64,000 nt of DNA from Zygnema cylindricum (GCA_037447655.1 JBBHKE010000568.1:15155-79154); one strand, 5' to 3'. Shown: positions 45,970 through 57,924, counted from the first letter of the stretch. Notes: generated from the letters alone by a model not told the origin. Numbers and translations: made by a program.

Positions 45970-46589
45970 TAGAAAATCCATTTAACGTTCCATTGCTGGT
46001 CAATTTATGTATGTCATGTTAGAATCGCAACCGGATATTTGCATATCGGTATGGAACTTATCGCGATTTTCACGCCATGCACCTCTCACTCATCTCAATG
46101 TCGCAAAAGAAGTCATTCGATACCTCTAAGACACCAAACATCTTTGCCTTATGCAATGTTTTCCTCCTCTTTTCCCATCTTCCTCCTCCTCTGCTCTTTA
46201 ATTTCTACCCCACTCTTCTCTCTTTCGTTTTTGCAAAGTCTATTAGGGCAATTAAACGGATGAATGATGGTCCATTTCCGGTGTATGTTTTTCCCTTAGT
46301 GGCGTTTCCCTTGGTTTGTTTCATGGTCATTTCGATAACCACCCTCAAGACACCCTTGGTTTAATGAAAAATCATGTTCATCACACCTACACGAAATATA
46401 TCGACATTGAATATCACTTCACTTCTGAGAAAAGTTTTCATGGAACCATTTTGTTCTCAAATTGCACTACCACCTTCCACCGTGTTGATTTTCTTACCAA
46501 ACCTCTCCCTCAAGCATTGTTTGAAAAACACCTTTTTTTCTTTAAGCCATCGTTGTTAATATGTGCTTCAATCGAAAGGTGGTATTAGA
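45970..46589 (+). pseudogene. decayed copia RNase H end, a different lineage from A-F
   Basis: Read with frame changes, the plus strand shows YRSIAG-like then GQFMYVMLESQPDICISVW, RHAPLTHLNVAKEVIRYL, and finally HTYTKYIDIEYHFTSEK and DFLTKPLPQALFEKHLF. These are the familiar late reverse transcriptase/RNase H landmarks of Ty1/copia (GSLMYL..RPDI, HL..AK...RYL, KHIDI.YHF, LTKPLP). The wording differs from the other elements here, whose equivalent is KHMDIRLSFVREK and MMTKPVPSPKL, so this is another lineage, closer to typical plant copia. A pyrimidine-rich insertion splits it near 46150-46240. Confidence 0.7.
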
Positions 46590-46960
46590 AGTCAAAATTC
46601 CACGTTACTGTTATAGTACTATGTTAAGTTAGTTTCTCTTGCTTTGTTAGCCAAGTCTTAGAACAATAAGTTGTAAGAATAGTACTTTTATAATCTCATG
46701 CTACCTTTTCATTTTTCTAAAAATCCTTGAGATTTGTTCTACCTAACTAATTCCACCTACAACATGGAAACTACTGTTCCTCCTTTGAGTTTTCCTATAG
46801 AACTCTCGCCTCCCTACTTATTTTATTAAATATGAACTACAACAAATTCACGACACCTCTCTTTTGTCTCCTGTTGTCCCTTTCAGTTATTTCTACTTCC
46901 ATTGTTTTTTCTTGCATTGTACTTTTGTCTTATCTGCTTTTTGGCATGTATTGCCTCTCT
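46590..46960. other. possible LTR remnant after the copia fragment, otherwise empty
   Basis: The sequence after the RNase H end (TATTAGAAGTCAAAATTCC, preceded by a purine stretch AAAGGTGG) resembles the start of a short plant copia LTR with TG changed to TA. The far end is not clear. Confidence 0.35.
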
Positions 46961-46963
46961 TAT

Positions 46964-47372
46964 CTTCCTCTCTCTTTTCATCTTTCTCTCCTCTCCCTCT
47001 CCCTTTTCCTCTCCGTTTCTCTCTTACTCTTTTACTCTATTTTAAGAGAGGTGGAGGGAGAGGGTGAAAAGGAACGCAAATGAAAAAGGAGAAGTCGAGT
47101 GGGGGGGTAGCTAAATTTCTCCCTTCCTCTCCTTCTTCCTCTTTTTATCTTTTTTTTTGCGGTTAAATTTAGACGGAGTTGGGGAGGTTGAGAGGGTAGA
47201 GAGAGAGAGAGGAAGAAGGAGAGAGAAAGGGAGGGGGAGGAAAAGACAAAAAGGGAGAGAGGGAAAGAGGACGATGAGGGAGAGGAGGAGAGAGAAGAAG
47301 AAGGAGAGGAGGAGAGAGACGATAGAGAGGGCGAGGAGGGAGGGAGGAGAAGAGAGGAAGACACTTTGGATA
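46964..47372. repeat. strand-asymmetric pyrimidine/purine tracts
   Basis: 46964-47040 is nearly all C/T, 47045-47105 is mostly A/G, 47118-47156 is C/T, and 47170-47372 is ~200 bases of almost pure A/G on the plus strand. The low-complexity frames through it are not genes. Confidence 0.85.
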
Positions 47373-47650
47373 ATTCTTTGGACGATATTCCTCCCAATTG
47401 TCTAAAATAAACATTCGAGTCCAAAGGTCCAAGAGTTCTCCCCCACTTTCCTATTGTTTTTATTGTCAACGTGTATCGGTTGCCCCTTCAACGAGTGCAA
47501 GCCGCAACCCTTCTGCGACAAAGCACAATAGCCGACGACAAACCATGCCTCGCAAATCTTCTACCAAAGTGATGAAGTCCACATCCACGATCTTGGATGG
47601 TGTGAACTTTAGTTTGTTAGGGCTGTCGGTAGTCATGAACTATTGGTTTT

Positions 47651-48659
47651 TGTAGAAATTAAAGGTTATTTTAGTATTTTATAGGTTTTGTAAAATGCAG
47701 AAAAGAAGTAGAGGCAGTCTGCCTCTGACTCCTCTCTCGAGCTCCCACAATTGTCGCAGTCACTGAAAGTTGGAGAGGGAGATAGAGCCATGGCCGCCTA
47801 AGCTATCCAGACGAGGACATACATTATATTGGTAGATTTACCAAAATAGTAATTGACGGACCCGGGATTTCAACCTGGTACCTGCCGTTCGTCCAAGTCA
47901 CCGATAGTCGGTTGCCTTAGCCAATTAGTCTAAGATTAAGGATGTACGACATAAGGTTTGATAATTAAATAAATACTCACACGTAGGCTATTTCATTTAG
48001 CGGGATATTTGGACATAGATACAGTTTGTGTTGTACGGCGTAGGGAACATCCGAAACGGATACCGCGCACTTTGTTTCGAAGGCGAAACAAATATCGCGA
48101 AAGTATTTATGACGGCTACGACTGAAATCCGGTTTAATTGGACGGCCACAAAGAATGTCGAGATCGCGAAATAGGTTTCAGGCGGTTTGCGGTTGACGTC
48201 ACATCGATTGACACGTGGCACAATCATATTCGGTTACGGCATCTCCGGCGATTACAAGAACGAATCCAAAAATGACATGTGTCGACTTGTTGGCCATGTC
48301 GTACAATGGCCGTACACAAAGTACTCCAGCACCTGTACCTTTTCTTTACAACACAATATTATGATTGGTGCTGTACTTTAGTAGATAGAGTTTTGATAGA
48401 TTGGACCCTCTCTCCCAGAGAGCTTTTGTACAAAGGGTCAACTTTGACCCTCCATAACTTACTGCTCAGGGGAGCAAATTTAGAGATTCTTTTTGCTAAT
48501 GACTCACGGGAGTCTAGCCTTTACAAGGATAAAGGTGGTCAAAGTTTTTGTCTACTAAGGTGGAAATTATTCTTGCTGAAACAAAAAGGGGTCAGGGTTA
48601 TACTAGAGGCTTCGTGTGAGTTGCTTACTCTCAAGACCTATAGAGGTCTATGAGTTACA
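47651..48659 (+). repeat. 5' LTR of element D
   Basis: TGTAGAAATTAAAGG...GTTACA, 1009 bases, an older relative of the family A LTR. It has the conserved hairpin (~47700-47795), the tRNA-like module (47858-47936), TGACACGTGGC near 48209 and the palindromic W-box pair at 48436-48449. Confidence 0.88.
47858..47936 (-). promoter_or_regulatory. antisense tRNA-like module in LTR D
   Basis: On the minus strand TAATTGGCTAAGGCAAC (A box, 47911-47927) and GGTTGAAATCC (B box, 47865-47875). This is the oldest-looking copy of the module yet it keeps both boxes. Confidence 0.6.
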
Positions 48660-48674
48660 GGTTATGGGCCCACC
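48660..48674 (+). other. primer-binding site of element D
   Basis: GGTTATGGGCCCACC, 15 of 15 to the anticodon-arm complement of plant initiator tRNA-Met. Confidence 0.78.
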
Positions 48675-48723
48675 CTCTAGGGTGCCCATCTTCAATAGAA
48701 ATTGCTTCATATACTAGAAAAGT

Positions 48724-50038
48724 ATGATGACAGGAGCTTTTTGTGAGAAATGGTTTTGGGGAATAGTGAGTGGACGGGTGAGGCGTCCATCAAGTCTTGG
48801 GATCCCTCGAGTGTTTACAGGAAGCACATTCACCAGAGATGTACATCCATCTTCAACGGAGGAGACAAAGGTAGGGGAGGTGGTGGACAAAGGAAAAGAG
48901 AAGGAGACAGTCACACCAATAGCAAGCGGTTCAGCATTCATGTCACCTATTCCGAGGAACGAATAGAATGATATCGATACCTGGGACTACAACAATATGG
49001 CGGCTAAGCACATCATCCTCTGCCACCTTACTCAACGGCTTGAATCTCCTAATTTGCAAGTAAAAAGGGCATCCGATCTTTGGGTGGCTCTCATAGAGAT
49101 GTAGCGAAGTGGTACGATACATCAACAACAATTGGCTGATAGAATAATAGACGCATATGTATACAAAGGGGGGAAGATGTTGGATTTTTGTAATGAGCTT
49201 TTAACACTTTTCATGGAGCTAGAGAGTGTCGGACAGGTTGAAATTGAAAAGAAGAAGGTTAATTGTTTGCTCATGAAGTTACCAGATGAGTTCGAGAACA
49301 TAGTCAACCGTGTGCAAGACTTGGCCGACTCAAGGTGGATTTGAAATTCAGTGGTAGGAATGATTCTCGTTCGCGAGAATACGATTGAGATCCGAAGGGG
49401 AGGAAAGAGTGGGCAAGCCTTGGCAGCTTGGACCGATTAGAGGAAGAATGATTCCAGAAAACCGGTCGGAAATTATCGAAGGGAGGGGCAGAAAAATCAG
49501 ATCGAGGAGTTCGGACCAAGGACTCCTGAGGGTTTGTGCCATTTTTGTAAAAAAACAGGGCACTATATGGGTGAGTGCACTTAGTTAACCGAGCTGCGGT
49601 TAAAAGAGGGGCAGACCGATGGACCTCCGAGAGGAAAGCAAAAGGCACTTGTGACACAGGTACATGAGGCGAATTCCGAGGACGAGGACGATAAACTCCT
49701 ATTGGATAAGGAGTTCGAAGCGAAAAACGAGGTCAAAATTCCACGAAAGCAGAAATGTGCTTTCGGTGGATTGAAAGGTGAAGCAGGCTACATTATAGAT
49801 TTAAGTGCCTCCATGCACATATGTAAGGATAAACACCTGTTCACTAAGATAATAAAGATTCCCACCGTAGAGATAGAATACCGGGATGGGAGGATAGTCA
49901 CTACTACACTTGTCGGATCGGTAGATCTAAAAGTGTTAGTAGAAGGAAAGACATCGATCGTTACATTCTCCAACGTATTGTTTATTCTGGAGCTGAACAA
50001 AAACCTCATCTCTACATTTGTATCAGATGATAAGGGTT
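48724..50038 (+). pseudogene. gag-protease part of element D (left piece)
   Basis: Gag begins MMTGAFCEKWFWGIVSG, continues through YKGGKMLDFCNELL to the zinc knuckle CHFCKKTGHYMGEC, then the acidic linker and protease. All pieces are in one frame, broken by several stops (for example 48964-48966, just after 49100, 49342-49344, and after GECT near 49580). The protease active site reads IIDLSAS where relatives have DSG, so the catalytic Ser-Gly is lost. It stops at 50038, where element B inserted, and resumes at 56446. Confidence 0.85.
50034..50038. repeat. target-site duplication of element B (left)
   Basis: GGGTT, matching TGGTT at 56446-56450 in four of five bases. The split host coding sequence (DDKG/F...STR) rejoins across the insertion. 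Confidence 0.75.
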
Positions 50039-51076
50039 TGCAATTCTGTGTCCTCCATTGGACTACAGAATACAGGAAGCCTCTAGATAGTATTTAACTA
50101 ACCCACTTTAAGCCACGACCACTTCTGCCGTAGAAGGCAACTTGACAATTTGACTGCACCCTTGTGCAGCCTGGACTCCCCTGAGTCCGTAGCAAAAAGA
50201 ATCACTAAAAACGGCCAACCAACCGATAAGTTATGAGGCAGTAAAAATGCCAATTTGTACAAACTCTCAAAGGGAGAGGTGACTACCTACCAAAATTTTC
50301 TAAGTCCTGATTCTCTCTAATAACTCCTATCTACTGAAGTACGGACCAATCAGATTACTGTATCGTACACAAAAGTACTACTGCCGATGTACCTTTTGTA
50401 CGGCCTATGTACGACAAGGTTATAAAGTGGACGCGTGTCCGCTTTTCACTCGTCCGTACGTTCCTCGGAGTTCCTATGACCGAATGTCATCTCTCCACGT
50501 GGCTCTAGGTTACGCCACGTCACAAAACTCCAAAGTGACCACTCCAGGATTTCGGCGATGATGTGCGCCGTTGGATTTTATGCGAAACGCAATCTTAGCC
50601 GTAATAAATACTTGCGCCATATTTGTTCCGATGTCGAAATAAAATGCGTGGTATCCGTTTTGAATTAGCGTCGTACGACGTACTTTATAAAACTGAATCT
50701 ATGTATGCCGTATACAGTTCTAGTTAAATGAATTTTATCCACTCGAACTATATATTTATCTATCACATACCCTAGCATTTAGCATTGGTTCTAGTCTATT
50801 AGGATAAAGCTGACCGCTACCGGTCATCTTGACGAACCATATGTACCGGGATCAAATCTCTGGTCCGTCAAGTATATTTTTAGTAACCTACTAAAAACTG
50901 TTGTCTGTTGAACTAAGACAGCAATGGATCAACCTCTCTCTCTTACCTTTAGTGACTACAACAAGTATGGGAGCTAGAGAGCGGAGGTGGAGGCAGGCTG
51001 TCCGTCATTTTTCTTTTCCTTTTATAAAAACATATTTAAACCTAGAAAATACTCTAGAAATCTATAAATTTCAACA
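50039..51076 (-). repeat. 3' LTR of element B
   Basis: Starts (minus strand) TGTTGAAATTTATAG and ends ...GAATTGCA. It differs from its partner at 55408-56445 at scattered positions, a few per cent by eye. The hairpin block is at about 50900-51000. Confidence 0.9.
50796..50876 (+). promoter_or_regulatory. tRNA-like module in LTR B (3' copy), antisense to the element
   Basis: A-box-like TTAGGATAAAGCTGACC and B-box-like GGATCAAATCT (50849-50859). Downstream are the conserved hairpin with loop TTTAGTGACTACAACAAG and T-runs at 51008-51012 and 51014-51017. Confidence 0.55.
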
Positions 51077-51089
51077 CTCCCCTTATTTT
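51077..51089 (-). other. polypurine tract of element B
   Basis: AAAATAAGGGGAG on the minus strand, identical to that of elements A and F. Confidence 0.85.
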
Positions 51090-52646
51090 CTAGTCTAATT
51101 TTAATTTTTCTTTCAACCCGCATTTTTCTCGACAATGTTTTAGTTTAGGAGAGGGCACAGGTTTGGTCATCATGTCAGCCACCATTTCTTCATCAGGCCT
51201 ATACACAAGATTTAAAATTTTATTTTCAACTTTTTCTCTTACCAAGCTTAATCTTATGTCCATATGTTTTGCTTTGAAATGGTGTTTTGGATTGGCTGCA
51301 ATTGCAATTGTAGCTTGGTTGTCGCAAAAGATTTCATGCACTCCCTCCTTCATAAATCCCGGTTCTTCTAACAATGATTTCACCCACATTAGTTCTTTTA
51401 CACCAGAACATTCAGCCTCCATAGTAGACTGAGCAACCACTTTTTGTTGCTTACTGCTCCAACAGTAAGCTCCATCCCCCACATACAATACATATCCAGA
51501 AGGGCATCTTCTCATAGGTGCATCCCCATAACTGGCATCACTCCAAGTGGTGATATCAGTGTGCTCCCCTCCCAAATGCAACCATAATTCTCTGGTTCCA
51601 ACCAGATATCTCATGACTCTCTTGGCTGCCTCCCAGTCTCTCTTCCTACAATCATTAAGACTCTTACTGAGTACTCCAACTGTTGCCGCTATGTCCGGCC
51701 TGGTACAGTTTATAAAATAGATTAAGCTTCCTACGACCTGTCTATAAAGGATAGACTTCATGAACGCTCTTTCCTCTGGACTCATCTAATCGTCTAAGAT
51801 CATCACTCCTCCTTCTACACTCCCATCACTTATTTTTTTCAAGTCCATGGGAGTGGTACAATTGTTAGCATTTTCCATCTAGAATTTCTCAAGCATATTA
51901 CCTATTGCTTCTTTTTGAGTAAGTCTGATAATCTTCTTCCCTCTATCTCTCTCCATTTAGATCCCCAAAATATATTTTGCCTCCTCTAAATCTTTCATAT
52001 CAAATCTGCCCCTAAGATCTTTCTTTAGTCTATTGATCTTCTCCAAAGACTTACACAACACAAGCAGATCATCCACATAAATTGCAATAAAAATGACACC
52101 ATTCTCATCTTCAAACATATAGATAGAATGGTCAGAGCTGATCCGGATATATCCCAAATTTGTGAGAAACTCATATAATTTCTTATTCCACTGTTGGGGA
52201 GCCTGCTTCAGTCCGTATAAGGACTTTATGAGCCTGCAGACTTTGCTCTCTTCTCCTTTTTCCACGAATCCCTCGGGTTGCCTCATGAAAATTTCTTCCT
52301 CTAACTCACCATTAAGAAAAGCAGTCTTAATGTCCATCGGGTGTATTTCCATGTCTTCCGCTGCTGCCAAACTGAGAAGAATCCTTACTGATGGGAACCG
52401 AACAACTGGAGCAAAGGTCTCCTCATAGTCAATCCCCTCCTTTTGGGTGAACCCCTTCGCTACCAATCGAGCCTTATATCTCTGAATGGTATTATCTGGG
52501 TTCAGTTTTAATTTAAATACCCATTTACACCCAATAGGTTTTCTGTCTGGAGGACAATCCGCTAGTTCCCAAGTATTTGTTTCCATTATAGAAGCCATCT
52601 CATCATTTATGGCTCTAATCCATCTTTCTTTCTCTGGACTATTCAC
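51090..52646 (-). pseudogene. reverse transcriptase-RNase H of element B
   Basis: From 52646 down: reverse transcriptase with CKWVFKLKLNP, MDIKTAFLNGELEEE and the catalytic box YVDD (IYVDDLLVL), then RNase H with CDNQATIAI and the KHMDIRLSLVREK end. In-frame stops interrupt it at 51957-51959, near 51880 and at 51786-51788. The 231-codon piece 51090-51785 is fully open. A further stop at 52653-52655 separates it from the upstream part. Confidence 0.9.
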
Positions 52647-52652
52647 TGCCTC

Positions 52653-54734
52653 TTAGTAAGACCGAGGCTCATCTGGGTGAGATAGCTTAGTTACCTTATG
52701 GGCAGCTTGTTTTTCCTGTATCCTTTTGCTGCTCCTCCTTCCTCCCTCAAACTCCGAGGTTAGAATGGATGGAAGTCTTGGATTTCTTCTCACTGTCTCA
52801 TCGGCTCCCCTGTCCATGGAAACCGGTTCTTGTCCCGCTTCTTCTATCTCCTCGAAGTCCATAGGAGTATGTGAGGTTTCCGGTGATTCTCCTGTGTCTT
52901 CGATCTCCCCTGAATCTGTAATCACAGTTTCACTCATGTCGCTTTCGGGAACAACCAAATTCTCATCACTTTCGGACTCAAATCTGATCCTTATCTTCTT
53001 TGTATATTTGAAAGGGTCAAATGACTTCCCTTCATCCATGACAACTAAGTGTTTGACCAGAATGATATCTTTCTTTGCTAAGTCATAAACTCTATATCCC
53101 TTAACATCCTCATCATATCCCACAAAGTATCCAGGTTTTCCCTTAGCATCTAGTTTCCAGTTTTTCCTATCCGTGTCAAGACTGTAAACTTGGCTACCAA
53201 ATACTTGAAGGTGTGAGATATCTGGTTTCCTTCCAACCCATCTCTCATAAGGTGTCACTCCCTTTACAGCTGAGGTAAGGACTCTATTCTTAATGTAGTT
53301 GGCACAGTTCATTGCTTCTGCCCAAAATCTCTTTCCTATTTTCTTGTCTGCCAACATACTGCGTACACTATCTCCTAGTGTTCGATTCAACCTCTCAGCT
53401 ACCCCATTTTGTTCCGGGTTATATGGTACAGTTTTTTGGTGCTGCACTCCCTCATCTCTCAGATATTCCTCAAACTCGTTAGAGGTATATTCCCCCCCAT
53501 TATCACTCCTTATCCTCTTAATGGGGGTTTCATGCAACTTCTCACTCCAAGCTTTGTATTCTTTGAAGTAAGTTGATGCTTCAGACTTTGTTTTCAGAAA
53601 GTAGACTCTAGAGTATCTAGACCAGTCATCAGTTATTGTCATCATAAACCTCTTTCCTCCAACCAAAGGTACTTTTGCAGGTCCCCAAATATTTGTGTGG
53701 ACCAAATCTAACACTTTCTCACCTCTATATGTGGCGGCTTTGGGAAAGGGAAGTTTGTGAGCCTTACCTTCAGCACAACCAATACAATCATCCATCATTT
53801 CATTATCCCCAGACTGAATGCCTTCTACTACCCCAAGCTTTTTCATTTCCCTCAACCTATCAAAATGCACATGCCCCAACCGCTTATGCCAAATCATAAA
53901 CTCAAGAACACCAACATAATAAGCATTCTTCTTTTCATTACTCAGGTGAAGCCTAAACTTTCCTTGGTTACCGTTATCTGCCGTGAAGTAAACTTCATCC
54001 CCATACTTAGTTTTAAAGACCCCTTTTCTAGTGAAGGTATCAAACTCCTTCTCATCTAGCACAGACGTAGAGACAAGATTTTTACTCAGCTGAGGAATGT
54101 AGAGTACATCTGAGAATGTAAGTATAGAAGTCTTACCCTCCACTAAGACTTTCAGATCTACTGATCCTACTAGATCTGTAGTAACCACTCTCCCATCCTC
54201 ATACTCTATCTCTACAGTAGGAATCTTTTTTAGCTTAGTGAAGAGTTCTTTATCACAACACATATGCATGGATGCACCTGAGTCGATGATCCATCCTTCC
54301 TGTGGAGCTTCCCGAATTGCTTCAAGGGCACACTTCTGCCTCCGAGGGATCTCCTTCTCCTCCAGACTCTCGTCAAGAAGAAGCTCCCTATCCTCCTCAG
54401 AGGACTCATCCTCGGTTTCTCCTGACACATTTGTAACCACAAGTGCCTTTTTCTTCCCTCCGGAATAACCCTCTCCACGGTTCTCTTGGAGCCTCAGCTC
54501 TGATAGCTTGACACAATCTGCAATAAAGTGTCCCGGCTTTTTGCAATAATGACAAAGACCCTTTGGGGGCCTCTGTCCCCCAGAATGATCTCTTTCCCCT
54601 CTATAAGGTTTCTTCGGGTCCTTCCCCCATCGGTCCCCTCCTGCTGCTAGAGCTTGAATGCTCTTTCCTCCTCTCCTAATCTCCATTTTGTTTTCCTGTA
54701 CAAGTATCATCCTGACTACTGTGTTCCATTTCCA
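52653..54734 (-). pseudogene. late gag, protease and integrase of element B
   Basis: A 685-codon open stretch (first Met at 54710). It contains the knuckle CHYCKKPGHFIADC, acidic linker, WIIDSGASMHM protease motif, IWHKRLGHV pre-integrase domain and integrase core with SDNGGEY and NGVAERLNR. The first catalytic Asp is replaced: HTNIWGP instead of HTDIWGP, which should abolish integrase activity. The Ser/Glu-rich linker to reverse transcriptase follows. It ends at a TAA (52653-52655). Confidence 0.92.
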
Positions 54735-55427
54735 TTAAGAATCAGCCATTCCTTGTACTCGGTACACTATGTTTTCGAACTCATCTCGTAATTTCATGAT
54801 AAGGGTGTTAACTTTCATTTTCATTGTACCTGTCCACCCGGCACTTTCCATTTCCATATACAAACAAGAAAGATCATTACAGTAATCTAACATCTTTCCT
54901 CCTTTGTAAGTGTAATTCAATAGCTTTTGCTCAGCCAACTGGAGCTCCTGAATAGTTCCAGCTATATAAATCTCCACTAAATTCTCCCACAACTCCTCGG
55001 CCTTGTAAATGTGAAGATGAGGAGTGGCCAAACCTTGAGTGAGGTGCCTCAGAATGAAGTTCTTGGCAGCCATGTTTACATCCTCCCACATTTGAGTATC
55101 GTTCTCCACGGTCTTCACGGTCGTTGCTCCTGATACTGTGGCAATAAGAGTGAGGGGTGTCTCCTTCCCTTTCTCCTTTTCGGACACACTATTGTCCCCA
55201 TCATCTGCCTCCTCCGCTGAGGCAGCCGTTGTTGCAGAAAACCTTACTCCCCCAAATCCTGGTGGAGTTCCCAAATGTGGACATTTCACTTGTCCACTGA
55301 CAATACCCCAGTATCGTTTTTCACACAAAGCTCCCATTGTCATGGCTTCCCGATAGATGAACCCAGATCCATTGAAGGTGGGCACCCTAGAGGGTGGGCC
55401 CATAACTTGCAATTCTGTGTCCTCCAT
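54735..55427 (-). pseudogene. gag of element B
   Basis: 230 codons from MEDTELQVMGPPSRVP to GMADS, then TAA at 54735-54737. Relatives have Ser at that position, so it is a single nonsense change, with the same frame continuing in the next piece. Contains the conserved ALCEKRYWGIVSG, HLTQGLATPHL and YKGGKMLDYCNDL segments of this Gag. The start lies upstream of the primer-binding site, inside the LTR end. Confidence 0.9.
55393..55407 (-). other. primer-binding site of element B
   Basis: AGTTATGGGCCCACC on the minus strand, 14 of 15 to the anticodon-arm complement of plant initiator tRNA-Met. It is also translated as part of Gag (QVMGPP). Confidence 0.75.
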
Positions 55428-56445
55428 TAGACTACAGAATACAGGAAGCCTCTATATAGTATTTAACTAACCCACTTTAAGCCACGATCAATGCTGCCCT
55501 AGAAGGCAAACTGACAATTTGACTGCACCCTTATGCAGCCTGGACTCCCTTGAGTCTGTAGCAAAAACAATCACTGAAAACGGCCAACCAGCCGATAAGT
55601 TATGATGCAGTAAAAATGCCAATTTGTACAAACTCTCAAAGGGAGAGATGACTACCTACCAAAATTTTCTAAGTCTTGATTCTCTCTAATAACTCCTATC
55701 TACTGAAGTACGGACCAATCACATTACTATATCGTACACAAAAGTACTACTGCCGATTTACCTTTTGTACGACCTATGTACGACTAGGCTATAAAGTGGA
55801 CGTGTGTCCGCTTTTCACTCGTCCGTACGTTCCTCGGAGTTCCTATGACCGAATGTCATCTCTCCACGTGGCTCCAGGTCATGCCACGTCACAAAACGCC
55901 AAAGTGACCACTCCGGGATTTTGCCGATGATGTGCGCTGTTGGATTTTATGCGAAACGCAATCTTAGCCGTAATAAATACTTGCGCGATATTTGTTCCGA
56001 TGTCGAAATAAAATGCGTGGTTTCTGTTTTGAATTAGCGTGGTACGACGTACTTTATAAAACTGAATCTATGTATGCTGTATACAGTTCTAGTTAAATGA
56101 ATTTTATCCACTCGAACTATATATTTATCTATCACATACCATAGCATTTAGCATTGGTTCTAGTCTATTAGGATAAAGCTGACCGCTACCGGTCATCTTG
56201 ACGAACCGTATGTACCGGGATCAAATCTCTGGTCATTCAAGTATATTTTTAGTAACCTACTAAAAACAGTTGTCTGTTGAACTAAGACAGCCATGGATCA
56301 ACCTCTCTCTCTTACCTTCAGTGACTGCAACAAGTATGGGAGCTAGAGAGCGGAGGTGGAGGCAGGCTGTCCGTCCTTTTTCTTTTCCTTTTGTAAAAAC
56401 ATATTTAAACCTAGAAAATACTCTAGAAATCTATAAATTTCAACA
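55408..56445 (-). repeat. 5' LTR of element B
   Basis: 1,038 bases, the same length as its partner. Antisense tRNA-like module at 56165-56242, hairpin to about 56365, T5 run at 56377-56381. Confidence 0.9.
56165..56242 (+). promoter_or_regulatory. tRNA-like module in LTR B (5' copy)
   Basis: Counterpart of 50796-50876, with the same A-box-like TTAGGATAAAGCTGACC and B-box-like GGATCAAATCT. Confidence 0.55.
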
Positions 56446-56859
56446 TGGTTTTGATATTAGCACTAGGAAATGAGTCTTTACTGCTAGTTTTGAGGAGGAA
56501 GTTTCTTTCACTGCTGAAAAAGGTAGCCTAAGATGTTTAGGCTGATTTAAACAATGAAAAGAAGAAACTTTATAGTGTTGGTGTTCATGATATAATGTTG
56601 TGGCATAAGAGGCTTTGGCATGTGAATCTACATAAGTTAAGAGAGATGAAAAAGATGGGAGTAGTGGAACGGATTCAGTTCGGTGAAAGTGAGAATCTAA
56701 GTGATTGTAGTGGATGTGCTCAAGGTAAAGCACACAGATTGCCCTTCCCAAAAGCTGCCACCTAAAAGGGAGAAAAGATTCTAAATTTAGTACACACAAA
56801 TATTTGGGGGCCGGCCACAGTGCCATCACCCGAGGGGAAAGGATTTATGGTGACTATCA
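56446..56859 (+). pseudogene. pre-integrase/integrase start of element D (right piece)
   Basis: The host coding sequence resumes (STRK, then WHKRLWHVNLHKLREMKK, CSGCAQGKAHRLPFPKAAT and HTNIWGPATVP) with several stops and frame changes. The first integrase Asp is Asn here too. It is cut at 56859 by the LTR of element E. Confidence 0.8.
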
Positions 56860-57909
56860 TGTAGAAATTAATGGTTTTAAGTATTTTCTAGGTCTAAATA
56901 GAAAGAAAGAAGCCGAGGCAGTCTACCACTAACTTCTCTCTCCAACTCTCAAACTTGTCGCAGTCACTGAGAAATTGGAGAGGAAGCTAGAGCCATGGCT
57001 ACCTAGGCTATCCTGAGGTTTACGGGAAATTTATACTAGTTTAGGGATTATGTACTTTAAAAGGTATGTGCCGGCGGCAGGAATTGATCCTTGTACATAC
57101 CGGCCGGCAGACAGGAAATAGTCGGTAGCCTTAGCCGTTAAGTCTAGGAGTCATGATACGTAATATATAGTTTGATAGTTATTTAAATATGTATACGTAC
57201 GATTATTCATTTAACTATAATAGATTACGGGATACATAGATCCGGAAATATATAAAGTATGGATTATGGTACGGACTATAAATCAATACCGCGCATTTAT
57301 TCCGTAAGTGAAACGAATACCGCGCATGTATTTATTACGGCTACGATTAAATTAGATTCTAATCGGACGGTCGGAATTAGCGTCGAGATCGCGGAAGACG
57401 ATTTCGGCGGTTTGTGGCCATCGCCACATCGGATGACGCGTGGCGCAATTACATTGGATCGTGGAATCTCCGGAGATCATGACACCGAATCCGAATATGA
57501 CATGTGTCGACATTTGGGCCATGTCGTACAATGTTCGTACATAAAGTACACCGGCAATTGTACTTTTGCGTACGGAACTTTATTCTGATTAGTTCCGTAC
57601 ATCAGTAGATATAGTCTGTGAGAGAGATAGGACTTAGAAAAATTAGGAGATAGGACCCTCTCTCCCAGAGAGCTTCTGTACAAAAGGTCAACTTTGACCC
57701 TCCATAACTTACTGCTCAGGGGAGCAAATTCAGAGATTATTTTTGCTATTGACTCAGGGGAGTCTTGCCTTCACAGAGGTGCAGGTGGTCAGAGTTTTTG
57801 TCTGCCAGGGTGGTAGTTTTTTTTGCTGAAACACAAAGGGGTCAGGATTATCCTAGAGGCTTCTTGGAAGCTGTCCACTCTGAGGACTTATGGAGGTCTC
57901 AGAGTTTCA
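56860..57909 (+). repeat. 5' LTR of element E
   Basis: TGTAGAAATTAATGG...GAGTTTCA, 1,050 bases. Hairpin at ~56910-57010, tRNA-like module at 57067-57146, W-box palindrome at 57686-57699. Confidence 0.9.
57067..57146 (-). promoter_or_regulatory. antisense tRNA-like module in LTR E
   Basis: On the minus strand TAACGGCTAAGGCTAC (57124-57139) and GGATCAATTCC (57080-57090). Confidence 0.58.
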
Positions 57910-57924
57910 GGTTATGGGCCCACC
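57910..57924 (+). other. primer-binding site of element E
   Basis: GGTTATGGGCCCACC, a full 15-base match to the anticodon-arm complement of plant initiator tRNA-Met. Confidence 0.78.

Larger units (their letters stand above)
50039..56445 (-). mobile_element. complete Ty1/copia element B inserted in element D
   Basis: Two 1,038-base LTRs, primer-binding site at 55393-55407, polypurine tract at 51077-51089 and all coding domains, on the minus strand. It lies inside the protease/pre-integrase part of element D with a 4-of-5 target duplication. Its gag start codon is inside the LTR end, so the frame reads through the primer-binding site. Coding capacity is broken by stops and an altered integrase residue. 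Confidence 0.93.

Noticed and set aside
47032-47469. Ser/Leu-rich 145-codon minus-strand frame
   Set aside because: It is the translation of a low-complexity purine/pyrimidine tract.
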